Part shown: positions 38,718 to 46,821 of the stretch, piece after piece
How the letters are laid out: every line of letters begins with the position of its first letter
Position numbering within the stretch: position 1 is the stretch's first letter
DNA from: a virus
IMG/VR virus record: IMGVR_UViG_3300038428_000825
Span: 1-64,000 of that record
Reading direction: 5' to 3' (one strand)
Length of the DNA: 64,000 bases
The notes under the pieces: generated by a model
What the model was told of the DNA's origin: nothing
Databases searched by the model: none
The model's input: only the letters and a program-made list of their open reading frames with translations
Program-made: the position numbers and the translations under genes

Positions 38718-39571
38718 TGAGACGCTTTCATCCTCGCTTTCAAGAACGAGCACTGAGATCCCGCCGGAAGTTCAAGCTTCCGGCGTGGTTCATGCCTTTT
38801 GTGAAGGTTGCCGTCTTCGCAGTTCCGTTTGCGTTCCTTTGTGTTTGTCTCGGTTTGGCCGGCCTCGAAGCTCGCAAGGCAACCATTGGCCTGGAAGCCA
38901 CTGACGAGGCGGCCAAGAACTTCATCGTTGACACCCAACAGCAGGTACATGTTGTGGGCAACAACACTAACCACCTTATTGTTGAGGCAGGTCTCACCGC
39001 GAAGGAAGCGCGCCTGGCCGCTACTTCCCAACGCCAGTTCTGGGATAACGAAGTTCCTGTCCTGGCTGCCCGCGCGAACGGAACCTTTGACCGCACCGAT
39101 GCGCTGCTTGCCTCCTTCCGCAAGACCTCAGACGGTCTCGACGCCGATCTGACCACCATTACGAACGACATTACTGACACGACAACCACTCTCAAACCAG
39201 CCTTGGTCGCCACCGCCGCCGCCGCCACATCCGCATCGAACATGGCCCAGCAGGCCAGCAAGGATCTTGCCGATCCCAACATTCCTGCAACTCTGAAGAA
39301 CATCAATGACGGTACTCATCAAATTGCTCTCACAGCTGGTTCCGTTGCTCACACTGCTGACAATCTGGATCACAAGGTCGACAAGATGCTTCACCCAGGA
39401 TTCTGGGGAGCCGTCAAGGCCTACACCGTGTTCGGGGCCCAGCTCGCCACCGACGCAATCGAGATGCACTACTACCTGTCCTCAGTCGCCCCAGGTGCAA
39501 CCGTCCAGACCGTCAAAGCAGCTGTCACGCACATCGCCAAACCCCTCACTCACCGGCCAGCAGCCAAGTAG
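38717..39571 (+). CDS. membrane-anchored helical protein, possible spanin-like
   Basis: 284 residues, start overlapping the candidate holin stop. Basic N-terminus (MRRFHPRFQERALRSRRKFK), one transmembrane segment at about 28-48 (FVKVAVFAVPFAFLCVCLGL), then a long Thr/Ala-rich helical region (50-230) with methyl-accepting-like periodicity. It is larger than classical inner-membrane spanins. Its place in the lysis-like cluster is the main reason to think of envelope disruption; a membrane-bound sensor is also possible. Confidence 0.6.
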   Translation: MRRFHPRFQERALRSRRKFKLPAWFMPFVKVAVFAVPFAFLCVCLGLAGLEARKATIGLEATDEAAKNFIVDTQQQVHVVGNNTNHLIVEAGLTAKEARLAATSQRQFWDNEVPVLAARANGTFDRTDALLASFRKTSDGLDADLTTITNDITDTTTTLKPALVATAAAATSASNMAQQASKDLADPNIPATLKNINDGTHQIALTAGSVAHTADNLDHKVDKMLHPGFWGAVKAYTVFGAQLATDAIEMHYYLSSVAPGATVQTVKAAVTHIAKPLTHRPAAK

Positions 39572-39573
39572 CT

Positions 39574-39601
39574 TTGGTAGTTCGGGCCAACGCGCCACAT
39601 T
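39574..39601 (+). promoter_or_regulatory. class A promoter-like element
   Basis: TTGGTA, 16-nt spacer, CACATT (weakest -10 of the set), immediately after the stop at 39571 and 23 nt before the ATG at 39624. Confidence 0.5.
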
Positions 39602-39623
39602 CACGATAGGAGATACACCCGTT

Positions 39624-39968
39624 ATGAGCATTTCATTCAAGTCCCTCGGACACGCCTTCGCCACCGCATTCAAATGGGTGGCCAACAATGCGCCGGCCGA
39701 CATTGCCAAGATCGAAGCCACCAAGACCGTTGTGGATGAGGTTCTTCCCGAAGTCCCGACATACGGTGGGGTTGCAACCTCTCTGGCCGATCTCGGCTAT
39801 GCCGCGTTGGGCGAGATTGCTTCGGTCATCACCACAGGCACTGCTGCCCAGAAGCAGTCGCTCTCGGACGCAGGTCTGGACAACAGTGTGATCACCGCCA
39901 TTGAAGCCGCCGTGAAGGGCTTCGGATCGATCGGCGGCTTCATCGCATCCCTCGTGTCCAAGAAGTAA
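39624..39968 (+). CDS. small Ala-rich helical protein
   Basis: 114 residues from ATG 39624 (ATAGGAGAT upstream). Two amphipathic helices, then a hydrophobic Gly-containing C-terminus (IEAAVKGFGSIGGFIASLV, then SKK). Family unknown; similar short proteins are found in lysis-adjacent phage regions. The Gly-rich end could insert in membranes. Confidence 0.65.
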   Translation: MSISFKSLGHAFATAFKWVANNAPADIAKIEATKTVVDEVLPEVPTYGGVATSLADLGYAALGEIASVITTGTAAQKQSLSDAGLDNSVITAIEAAVKGFGSIGGFIASLVSKK

Positions 39969-39975
39969 CGACAGG

Positions 39976-39988
39976 CCTAACAGTTAGG
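39976..39988. repeat. CTAACNGTTAG palindrome, perfect copy
   Basis: CCTAAC-A-GTTAGG, 8 nt after the stop at 39968. Perfect 6-bp arms. Confidence 0.55.
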
Positions 39989-40019
39989 TGGATCGTGTGT
40001 AGTGATCTTCAACAAGCAG

Positions 40020-40041
40020 GAGGGCGGCTAATCCCGCCCTC
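40020..40041 (+). terminator. terminator before the HNH gene
   Basis: GAGGGCGG/CCGCCCTC, 8-bp stem with 6-nt loop, followed by TTGTTTC. Reads as a rightward intrinsic terminator of the preceding gene. Confidence 0.7.
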
Positions 40042-40073
40042 TTGTTTCATGTCCGGCCGGAGCCTTCAGGCAA

Positions 40074-40457
40074 ATGATGCCTGCATCAAATCCCCAAGAA
40101 TCACGCAAGCAAAAGACAGGTCTTAGCCCCGCAGGCAGATACTGGCAATATCTCTATGCTGCGAAAAGGCGCAAGATCGAATGGGATTTGAGCAAAGACC
40201 AGGTCTATCTGTTGTTCGCAGGCACCTGTCACTACTGTGGCATCCAACCTTCTACCGTCTATAGACGCTCCGGTTGTACGCAGACTTTCTTGTACAACGG
40301 GATTGATCGGATCGACAGCTCGAGAGGTTATCTCAGCGACAATGTGGTCTCATGCTGCAAGGCCTGTAACTTTGCCAAGAGCGAGATGACTACAGGCGAG
40401 TTTCGTACTTGGGTAAAACGTGTTGCAGACCACATGGCCTTACTTGGAGATGTGTAA
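40074..40457 (+). CDS. HNH endonuclease
   Basis: 127 residues. HNH core with zinc pairs: CHYCGIQPS, then YNGIDRIDSSRGYLSDNVVS and CCKACNFAKSEMTTGEF; the D-R-x-D-S and N-V-V-x-C-C pattern is typical of HNH homing endonucleases in phages. Basic N-terminus (RKQKTGLSPAGRYWQYLYAA). It lies as a free-standing gene between structural genes behind its own terminator, as homing endonucleases often do. It ends right at the next start. Confidence 0.85.
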   Translation: MMPASNPQESRKQKTGLSPAGRYWQYLYAAKRRKIEWDLSKDQVYLLFAGTCHYCGIQPSTVYRRSGCTQTFLYNGIDRIDSSRGYLSDNVVSCCKACNFAKSEMTTGEFRTWVKRVADHMALLGDV

Positions 40458-41105
40458 ATGATCTACCCCGGAGATACACACCAAATCGTCTTCTCCCTTT
40501 CGCACGCAAATGGCACCACTCCTTCCGTGACCACGGCGCCCCTCGTTACGGTGATCAACCTGACGACAGGTGCGGCTGTTGTGACCGCCGCGGCGATGAC
40601 TCTGGTTGCCGGAACCTGCCTGGTCTACTCCTATGCGTGGAATACGGCCGGCATGCTGAATGGTGACTATCTGGCAGTTGTTTCCTACGCCGCAGACGGC
40701 AACACCGTCAACGGGCAGTACCTCGATCAGATCCGGCTGGGCGACACCAACATTCCCGGGCCGGTAGCCCTCAACGCTACCGTGGCGCTCAATGCCACCG
40801 TGGCCAAGGACGCGACCGTGGCTCATCTCACGGATCTGGCGACGATCAATCCCAATACATCGTCCGTCATCCTGGCCATTCAGGCCAAGACGGCCAACTT
40901 GCCGGCGATCCCCGCCGCCCAGTCCGATGTAACCGCGCTGGTTCAGTTTCTCACCGACATTCACGACACCGTTTTGGGCACCTGGATTGTCGACAAGACC
41001 CAGAATCCGAAAGTCATGTCGTTTCTGCGGCTCGACGGAAGCAATCTCGCCACCTTCACGGTGACCGAGGACGACAACTCCGCGGCGCGCACGGTCAGCG
41101 CATAA
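40458..41105 (+). CDS. beta-rich virion protein with NATVA repeats
   Basis: 215 residues, ATG 40458. N-terminal 90 residues form an Ig-like strand pattern (DTHQIVFSLSHANGTTPSVT). At about 103-125 the chain has short tandem units (ALNATVALNATVAKDATVA), common as a linker or stalk in phage surface proteins, then a helical and a beta C-terminal part (SFLRLDGSNLATFTVTEDD). Fibre- or decoration-like; exact place in the virion unknown. Confidence 0.65.
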   Translation: MIYPGDTHQIVFSLSHANGTTPSVTTAPLVTVINLTTGAAVVTAAAMTLVAGTCLVYSYAWNTAGMLNGDYLAVVSYAADGNTVNGQYLDQIRLGDTNIPGPVALNATVALNATVAKDATVAHLTDLATINPNTSSVILAIQAKTANLPAIPAAQSDVTALVQFLTDIHDTVLGTWIVDKTQNPKVMSFLRLDGSNLATFTVTEDDNSAARTVSA

Positions 41106-41117
41106 AGAAGCCATCTT

Positions 41118-41156
41118 CCTATACTAGACACGACTGAGGGAGCGGTGTGCTCCCTC
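41118..41156 (+). promoter_or_regulatory. class B promoter-like element with downstream hairpin
   Basis: CCTATACTAGACA at 41118, then 5 nt later hairpin GAGGGAGC/GCTCCCTC (41136-41156) with a 5-nt loop. The gene at 41182 follows. A similar motif-plus-hairpin order recurs at 43168. Confidence 0.55.
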
Positions 41157-41181
41157 CATCCTCCCTCTAGGACGTCCACCC

Positions 41182-41499
41182 ATGGCCCTTTCTCAAGCAG
41201 CTGAAACCGAGCTTTTGACCAAAGTTCGAGAGATTCACGCAGTCTTCATTGGTATCGAAGGCCAGCCCGGCAGGTTTCAGGACCTGACAGCAACAGTACA
41301 TGCACAAGGCAAGCGGCTTCGCGTGACCGAACGGTTTCAGTGGGTCTTGACCGGAGGCGGAATCGTTCTGGGCTTCATCGCCTATCACTTCGAACACCTT
41401 CTGAATGCAGTGCTGGAGATCAAGAAGCTGGTCCCTGCAGTTCCCGCAGGCCAGGTCACGACCGGGTTCCTGCGTATTCCGGAGTTCTGGAGACTGTAA
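41182..41499 (+). CDS. coiled-coil plus transmembrane protein, holin-like
   Basis: 105 residues. Residues 5-48 are helical (TELLTKVREIHAVFIGIEG), residues 53-70 form one transmembrane segment (FQWVLTGGGIVLGFIAYH), followed by a short C-terminal helix. The coil-then-membrane order recalls XhlA-type lysis proteins, but it lies 2.5 kb from the candidate endolysin. The stop overlaps the next start. Confidence 0.6.
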   Translation: MALSQAAETELLTKVREIHAVFIGIEGQPGRFQDLTATVHAQGKRLRVTERFQWVLTGGGIVLGFIAYHFEHLLNAVLEIKKLVPAVPAGQVTTGFLRIPEFWRL

Positions 41500-41804
41500 T
41501 GAGCAGTGTTGGTAGCCCGCTTTCCTATACCATTCCTGCCAGCCAGGACTACGGCGCAAGCGGGGCGCTCAGACCCTCCTATCCCAACCTTCCAAGCTTC
41601 GTCCTCTACGCATTCCTCAGCTCAGACTGGTGTGTTGGCAACACCGACCCGGCCTATGCTCGAGGAGCCTACCAGTTGGATTCGACCGGAAACTGGCTTC
41701 TCAACCTGTTGCCGAATACCTACAATCTCGTGCTCATGAACGGGACCGGAACTGTGATTGTCTTCCAGTTCAACCTGGTGATCACGCTGCCTGCGAGTTC
41801 CTAA
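41499..41804 (+). CDS. hypothetical beta-rich protein
   Basis: 101 residues, ATG overlapping the previous stop. Tyr/Leu-rich beta pattern (SFVLYAFLSSDWCVGN, WLLNLLPNTYNLVLMNGTG, VFQFNLVITLP). Probably a small virion protein of the neck region. No recognised family. Confidence 0.65.
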   Translation: MSSVGSPLSYTIPASQDYGASGALRPSYPNLPSFVLYAFLSSDWCVGNTDPAYARGAYQLDSTGNWLLNLLPNTYNLVLMNGTGTVIVFQFNLVITLPASS

Positions 41805-41806
41805 TC

Positions 41807-42538
41807 ATGCAGAATCTGATCTTCCACATCTCGTTGCCCAAGGGCATCAAACTGATGAATGGCGCGACCTTGATAAAGGACGTGACCTTCGATTTCATCA
41901 GCCAGATCACTCCGTATTACTCGACCATCGATATGGTCCGTCTGGCCGCCGGCCCGACTCTCAAGAAGCTCTCCGACATCACCATCGCCTGCCAGATCTA
42001 CCGGTCCAGCAATGAAGCGGACCTGATCACCGCTGCGCGCGTCCCGCTTTCCGGGCTGCAGCATACCCGCCTGATCGGCAGCCGCTTGCAGTATGTGACG
42101 GCCCTGGCCTCCCGCGATCTGATGTTGAACGTAGTCTCGCTGCTGGGCCCCGGCGCTCATGTGCTGGCAAACTTCTCCGTCGATCGCAAGGCGGACAATA
42201 AGCAGCGTCTGGCGGAGTTTGAGGAGTCTCTCAAACTCTACGAGGTGGTTCTCCGCAGCGGCGGCCGGGTGATGCCCGGCGGCCGCCCAGACTTCCACTT
42301 CGCAGCAAAAGGCGTTCTGGACTGGGCGGAGCGCACACCGGCGCGCACCTGGTTCGCCAACGGCATGGGAGCCAATGCCAGTTCGATGGACCCCGGATCT
42401 CCGACAGGCGGCCGCGGCAAGCCCATCAAGTTCTTTGCATCCCCGACGTGCTCCCCGCCAATGTCCTCCATGCGCATCGGCGTCTACCAGCCGGGCTTCC
42501 CCGTCTCCCAGTTCTATCCGTACGCGATGGGACAGTAA
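41807..42538 (+). CDS. neck-region protein
   Basis: 243 residues, ATG 41807. N-terminal beta domain (FHISLPKGIKLMNGATLIKD), helical middle and a polar Gly/Pro-rich C-terminus. The order capsid ... this gene, CxxC protein, then 43214 protein, sheath and tube fits head-completion or neck proteins. Family not recognised. Confidence 0.65.
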   Translation: MQNLIFHISLPKGIKLMNGATLIKDVTFDFISQITPYYSTIDMVRLAAGPTLKKLSDITIACQIYRSSNEADLITAARVPLSGLQHTRLIGSRLQYVTALASRDLMLNVVSLLGPGAHVLANFSVDRKADNKQRLAEFEESLKLYEVVLRSGGRVMPGGRPDFHFAAKGVLDWAERTPARTWFANGMGANASSMDPGSPTGGRGKPIKFFASPTCSPPMSSMRIGVYQPGFPVSQFYPYAMGQ

Positions 42539-42556
42539 GAGGACTGGAGTGGAACT

Positions 42557-43141
42557 GTGGACTTCTACCGAGACATCTCGGCCACCATCGACCTGCGCGA
42601 GGAGCTTCACTCCGTCATTCATGGCAGCGAGGAGATCGTCGGCCAGGGCCGCACTGTAATTCTGCGCCGCATGACCAACACAACCTGCCCCGGCTGCTGG
42701 GATCCAAAGACAGGCGGAAGCGTCCGGCCCAACTGTCGGTATTGCCAAGGCGAAGGCTGGCAGTTCTATGAGACCCAGGAGATCATGGCGCTCTACCGCG
42801 GCGTGGCTCCTGTCTACAAGCCTGGAGTCTTGGCCACTGGTGAGTATCCTCAGAATGCCATGGGCTACACCGATCAGAACCGATGCACCGCCTATGTGGA
42901 AGTCTTTCGGGATGACGGCAGCCAGGTCTATCCCGACTACGAAAGGTACACCCTCCAGACTGCCAAGGCCTACGACAAACTCTACGAAACGAAGGTCGAT
43001 CCGGAAGGCAACTCCATCACCGATTCCAGCGGGCGTTTTACCCGGACGGTCAAATGGAAGGTCCTCTCGGTAGTGCCCACCTTCGGAGATAACGGACGGA
43101 TCGAGTTCTTCGAGCTGGGACTCGAAAAGGAGAACGTGTAA
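42557..43141 (+). CDS. head-tail connector-like protein with zinc-type Cys
   Basis: 194 residues from GTG 42557 (GAGGACTGGAG upstream). Two Cys pairs, TTCPGCWDPK and NCRYCQGEGW, at about 43-68 form a probable zinc knuckle, followed by a beta-rich region (CTAYVEVFRDDGSQVYPDYE; RTVKWKVLSVVPTFGD). This Cys-pair arrangement is found in head-tail connector proteins of other large myoviruses; assignment rests on context. Confidence 0.7.
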   Translation: MDFYRDISATIDLREELHSVIHGSEEIVGQGRTVILRRMTNTTCPGCWDPKTGGSVRPNCRYCQGEGWQFYETQEIMALYRGVAPVYKPGVLATGEYPQNAMGYTDQNRCTAYVEVFRDDGSQVYPDYERYTLQTAKAYDKLYETKVDPEGNSITDSSGRFTRTVKWKVLSVVPTFGDNGRIEFFELGLEKENV

Positions 43142-43167
43142 CCGAATTACCAGTCTGGTCGTGTCTT

Positions 43168-43181
43168 CCTATACTAGACAG
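43168..43181 (+). promoter_or_regulatory. class B promoter-like element
   Basis: CCTATACTAGACAG, 33 nt before the ATG at 43214. A short CGGGG/CCCCG hairpin follows at about 43188. A possible -35 TTACCA lies 17 nt upstream of TATACT. Confidence 0.6.
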
Positions 43182-43213
43182 GATTGCCGGGGCTCTCCCC
43201 GCGAGGAGCGTGC

Positions 43214-43936
43214 ATGTCTGCAATCACCAAGCCCTCCTCGATCTTGCCTCCGCTGCGTTCGAGTAAGCCCGCGGCAGACATCAACGGCTTCTTCCAGATT
43301 GTCGGGCAGGCTCTCGTAGAGTTCATCAAGACGGAAGGTGCTCCCGAGGGAACAGTCCCTGTTTACGTGGAGACTTTCCCGAAGGAACGGCTTTCAGAGC
43401 CGGACACAGCGTTCGACGTCATTCTCTTCCATGTAGTCAGCGGTGAGATGGCGCCTACCAGCAATGACGGCGCTACTGTTCCCCGTTCGCCGATGCTTCG
43501 GAACGTCGCAAGAATCCCGAGCCAGGCAGGGTACAACCTGGCGCAGTACGGCTGGTGGGAGAACTACACCGTCGAGTTTGAGGTTTGGTCGAAGAGCAAC
43601 TCTGTGGCCAATTCTCTGGCAGTATGGTTTCATCGCTTTCTGATTCGGTATGCCTATTACTACAAGTTCTTCGAGGCATTCGGAGTCCAGCAATTCAAGT
43701 TCGCAGGGCGCCAGGAAGATAAGTCCGACGAGAAAGAGAATCAAGAGCTCCAAATCCGTCGGCTTCGGTACTCGTTCCGCCTGGAGTTCCTTGACACCTT
43801 CACAGAGCGGCAGCTTACCGACCTGACTCTGAATTTCAAGATCAAGCGGGACGTTCAAACCGTTGAACTTGACACCGCTCAACAACACAACGCGGAACAC
43901 GAACGTTTCCGATTCCCTGTGTCCAACCCTGTGTAG
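43214..43936 (+). CDS. neck / tail-completion protein
   Basis: 240 residues from ATG 43214 (GAGGAG upstream); the in-frame ATG at 43184 lacks a site. N-terminal polar tail, then a mixed alpha/beta core with aromatic strands (NLAQYGWWENYTVEFEVWSK; FHRFLIRYAYYYKFFEAFG) and a C-terminal beta region (LRYSFRLEFLDTFTER). It directly precedes the sheath gene, where tail terminator proteins are found. Assignment is by position. Confidence 0.7.
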   Translation: MSAITKPSSILPPLRSSKPAADINGFFQIVGQALVEFIKTEGAPEGTVPVYVETFPKERLSEPDTAFDVILFHVVSGEMAPTSNDGATVPRSPMLRNVARIPSQAGYNLAQYGWWENYTVEFEVWSKSNSVANSLAVWFHRFLIRYAYYYKFFEAFGVQQFKFAGRQEDKSDEKENQELQIRRLRYSFRLEFLDTFTERQLTDLTLNFKIKRDVQTVELDTAQQHNAEHERFRFPVSNPV

Positions 43937-43943
43937 GTTGCAG

Positions 43944-43956
43944 ACTAACCGTTAGT
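43944..43956. repeat. CTAACNGTTAG palindrome, perfect copy
   Basis: ACTAAC-C-GTTAGT, between the stop at 43936 and the sheath start at 43989. Confidence 0.55.
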
Positions 43957-43988
43957 TTGTTGACCCGAGATCTACGAGGAGAAACAGA

Positions 43989-45920
43989 ATGGCCTTCAAT
44001 AACCTGCCTGGGATTATCGTCAACACGGTTGACGGAGGTCTCGTCTCTGCCGCTCCGCCGCAGGACCACTCTATCCTGATTATCGGCACATGCGACCAGG
44101 GCGTGATCAATCAGCCATACCAGGTCACCAACCGCGCGATGGCGGCTCTCCAATTCGGTCTGAACGGAAACCTGATCCGTTCGATGGAAGAGTGTGCTGC
44201 GAACTCCGACAACGTCATTCTGTTCCGTATGGGCGCTCAGCCTCAAGTCCTGGCGGGCATCGGTGTGGAGACGGGTACCGGTGCGACTGCAGGCTTTTCA
44301 TTGAGCTTCGGGCAGGCCACCGCGACATCTGCCACCGATTACAAGATCTGGTACAAGGCTGGCGTTGTGGCCGTGTACTACCAGGGCGATCTGGAGTATT
44401 CGAACGATCCTCTCCAGACCACGGACAACGGTGACATCTCCATTGCCGGCACCATCTCCGGCAACACCGGCCTTCAACTCGGCACGGGCGCCAGCGCCAC
44501 CTTCGCAAATGCGATCACGGTGCAGGCTGCGGCTGCGTTGGTCGGTGCAACTTCGACTCCTCCTCCGACCCTGACCGCGGCCATCACCGGCATCGGCCTG
44601 ACAGGCCGCCAGACCTACCTCGCCTTTCTGGACGCAATCAACCTTCTGCAAGGGTTCCAGGTTGAGGAAGTTGTGGTTCCTGCCGCGACCTTCGATGCGC
44701 CGAATGTGGCCTTCTACTCGGTCGGCAACACAGCGACAGCCGTCAACAACCCGGCAACCAACCCCAACGCGCTCGATTGGCTCTTGATCGCGCGCGATGC
44801 CTTCGGCGACCAGACCTATCAGTGGGCTTCGGAAGCTAATGCCTGGGCCAATGGTGCCCAAGTTACCACCTTCCCCGCCGGACTTACCGCTCAGACTGTG
44901 GCCGGAACTTCGATTCCGATCACGGCCGGTGCAGTTACGGCGATGCCCGGAACGGTTGCGACCGCTTCCGCGCGCCAGGCGCTCGGCTTTGCCGAAGTCA
45001 ACTGGGGCTATGCAATCGCCAGCTTCTGCGCATCGATCAGTACGCTGGACAAGACCTGCATCGGTTTTATCGGCACGTCCGTCCCCGCTACCTACAAGCT
45101 GGTGGATGTCCGTCGGTGGGTCGGCTTCCTGCCCCATTACAACGCCAATGACGACGTGCAAAATCCAGGCGCCGGCCTGCTCGGTATCCCCTACACCGTC
45201 GGGACCAACGCCAGCGGATTGAACGCCCTTTGCTTTGACTACAGCTCTGGCTATCGCCAACCTGGCTTCTTCCAGACCGAGAACGGACAGTATGACGGCA
45301 CCGTCATGCAGGACATCAACCAGAACAACATCGACATCGGTGCGTACCTGCACGTTGTGGCCGATCAGGCCATCATGTCGAATGGATATGCCACCAACTA
45401 TGTGAGCAATCTGGCCAACTATGTCGCCGGCTTCTGCTCGGCTCTCGATGAGAAGACCGCGCTGACCAACCAGAAGGTGCCGCTCAAGCAACTGCCGGGC
45501 CTGATCTACACACCCGGACAGCTCGACTCCCTGACCCAGGCGAATATCAATGTGCTCCGCACCAAGGGGTCCTACAGCAACCCCGCGCTGCTGCATGACT
45601 TCACCTGCGCCACGGACATCAGCGATTACACCGAATTGCTTCGTGTTCGCATCAAAGGCCTGGTGATTGCGACCATGCTTGCGATCGGCGATCCGTTTGT
45701 CGGAGCCAGCTCGCTCGACGGCCTCCAGCTCGTGTCGCTCAAGACCGCTCTGGACAACGGCTTGGTGGCCCTGCAGCAACGTGGTTACATCTCGAATCCG
45801 CAGGTGACCATCACCACGACCGCTGCCGAATCTCTGATCGGGCATGCCAACCTGTTCCTCACTTTCCATCCGGCTGATGAACTCGTTCAGCTCAGCGCCT
45901 ACGTCGGCCTGAGTTCGTAA
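43989..45920 (+). CDS. contractile tail sheath protein
   Basis: 643 residues. Sheath layout: N-terminal strand AFNNLPGIIVNTVDGGLVSA and HSILIIGTCDQG (phage sheath P-x-V opening and Rossmann-like core), Ala/Thr/Gly-rich insertion domains at about 90-330, then the conserved C-terminal part: AIMSNGYATNYVSNLANYVA, LKQLPGLIYTPGQLDSLTQA, LLHDFTCATDISDYTELLRV RIKG broken by one residue. Contracts to drive the tube into the host. Followed by a strong hairpin and the tube gene. Confidence 0.9.
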   Translation: MAFNNLPGIIVNTVDGGLVSAAPPQDHSILIIGTCDQGVINQPYQVTNRAMAALQFGLNGNLIRSMEECAANSDNVILFRMGAQPQVLAGIGVETGTGATAGFSLSFGQATATSATDYKIWYKAGVVAVYYQGDLEYSNDPLQTTDNGDISIAGTISGNTGLQLGTGASATFANAITVQAAAALVGATSTPPPTLTAAITGIGLTGRQTYLAFLDAINLLQGFQVEEVVVPAATFDAPNVAFYSVGNTATAVNNPATNPNALDWLLIARDAFGDQTYQWASEANAWANGAQVTTFPAGLTAQTVAGTSIPITAGAVTAMPGTVATASARQALGFAEVNWGYAIASFCASISTLDKTCIGFIGTSVPATYKLVDVRRWVGFLPHYNANDDVQNPGAGLLGIPYTVGTNASGLNALCFDYSSGYRQPGFFQTENGQYDGTVMQDINQNNIDIGAYLHVVADQAIMSNGYATNYVSNLANYVAGFCSALDEKTALTNQKVPLKQLPGLIYTPGQLDSLTQANINVLRTKGSYSNPALLHDFTCATDISDYTELLRVRIKGLVIATMLAIGDPFVGASSLDGLQLVSLKTALDNGLVALQQRGYISNPQVTITTTAAESLIGHANLFLTFHPADELVQLSAYVGLSS

Positions 45921-45958
45921 GCCAACCTCACCTACCGTGGCTAACCTGCCGCGGTCTC

Positions 45959-45992
45959 GCTCCGCTGGGGATCGCCCTGGTCCCCGCGGAGC
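45959..45992 (+). terminator. terminator hairpin after the sheath gene
   Basis: GCTCCGC/GCGGAGC extended inward by GGGG/CCCC. Very stable stem 38 nt after the sheath stop; no clear U-run. Confidence 0.65.
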
Positions 45993-46038
45993 TGCAATTC
46001 ACGATCTTACGTGAGCTTCATCCTCCCAAGGAGTAAAC

Positions 46039-46734
46039 ATGTCTTCTCTTCCCGGCGGCGTCCTTGCAAGCGAGATCAGCCGCTCCTACAACTCGTTTGC
46101 TGGTGCTGACATTACTGCTGTGATTGGTCAGTTCCAGTTTGCAGAGCTCCAGGCTATCTCCTACTCCGTGACTCGTGAAAAGGCACCGATCTACACGATG
46201 GGTTCTTGTGATCCTCGTGCATACTCGCGCAACAAGCGCGGCATCGCCGGCTCGCTCGTCTGGATCAACTTCGATCGCCATGCGCTGCTCAACCTCTTCC
46301 AAATGGCTCTCGGCACCTTCGTGGCCGATGCCGATGAGATCCGGCCCCAGTTCTCGAATGTGGCCAACGGGACAGCTGTCTTCCAGTCCTCGGTCGTTCG
46401 GGACACAGGTCCCTCGATCTCTTCGACCATCAGTCAGCTCGATCAGATGACCATGACCAGCAGCGCCTCCAACAGCGAACTGGCGACGCCTTGGTATTCC
46501 GACCAGATCCTGCCCTTCGACGTGACGCTGAGCGGCGCCAATGAGTACGGCGCGATGTGCGCGGCCAAGATCTTCGGCGTTGAGATCCTCAACGAGGGAA
46601 TGGGCATCTCCATCGACGATGCCGTGACCGAGATGCAGGCGACTTTCGTTGCCCGCGTGGTCGAGCCCATGTCGGCCGTTCCGAGTCCGTTCCAGTCTGC
46701 GAGTGGCATCGGCGGCACATCCTTCACACTGTAA
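46039..46734 (+). CDS. tail tube protein
   Basis: 231 residues, ATG 46039 behind CAAGGAG. Tube fold pattern: strand SYSVTREKAPIYTMGS, RGIAGSLVWINFDRHALLN, a variable loop, then LPFDVTLSGANEYGAMCAAK and IFGVEILNEGMGISIDDAV. The VxREKxPxYxxG and GIAGSL motifs are those of large-myovirus tube proteins. Two related genes follow (46822, 47842). Confidence 0.85.
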   Translation: MSSLPGGVLASEISRSYNSFAGADITAVIGQFQFAELQAISYSVTREKAPIYTMGSCDPRAYSRNKRGIAGSLVWINFDRHALLNLFQMALGTFVADADEIRPQFSNVANGTAVFQSSVVRDTGPSISSTISQLDQMTMTSSASNSELATPWYSDQILPFDVTLSGANEYGAMCAAKIFGVEILNEGMGISIDDAVTEMQATFVARVVEPMSAVPSPFQSASGIGGTSFTL

Positions 46735-46755
46735 TCGCTTCCCATTTCGCTCTCT

Positions 46756-46814
46756 GGGCAGCTTCTGGCTTTGGCTCTTTATTCTTCTCCGCCATGCTGG
46801 AAGCTGCCCTTTTG
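46756..46814 (+). terminator. terminator with long loop after the tube gene
   Basis: GGGCAGCTTC/GAAGCTGCCC, perfect 10-bp stem with a 34-nt loop, followed by TTTTGTT. It ends 7 nt before the next start, so it may also act as a leader structure. Confidence 0.7.
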
Positions 46815-46821
46815 TTCAGAT

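Noticed and set aside
41807-42748. Leftward long frames opposite structural genes (for example 41801-42748, 44298-45869)
   Set aside because: They mirror high-GC rightward genes with strong family assignments; composition is typical of antisense shadows.
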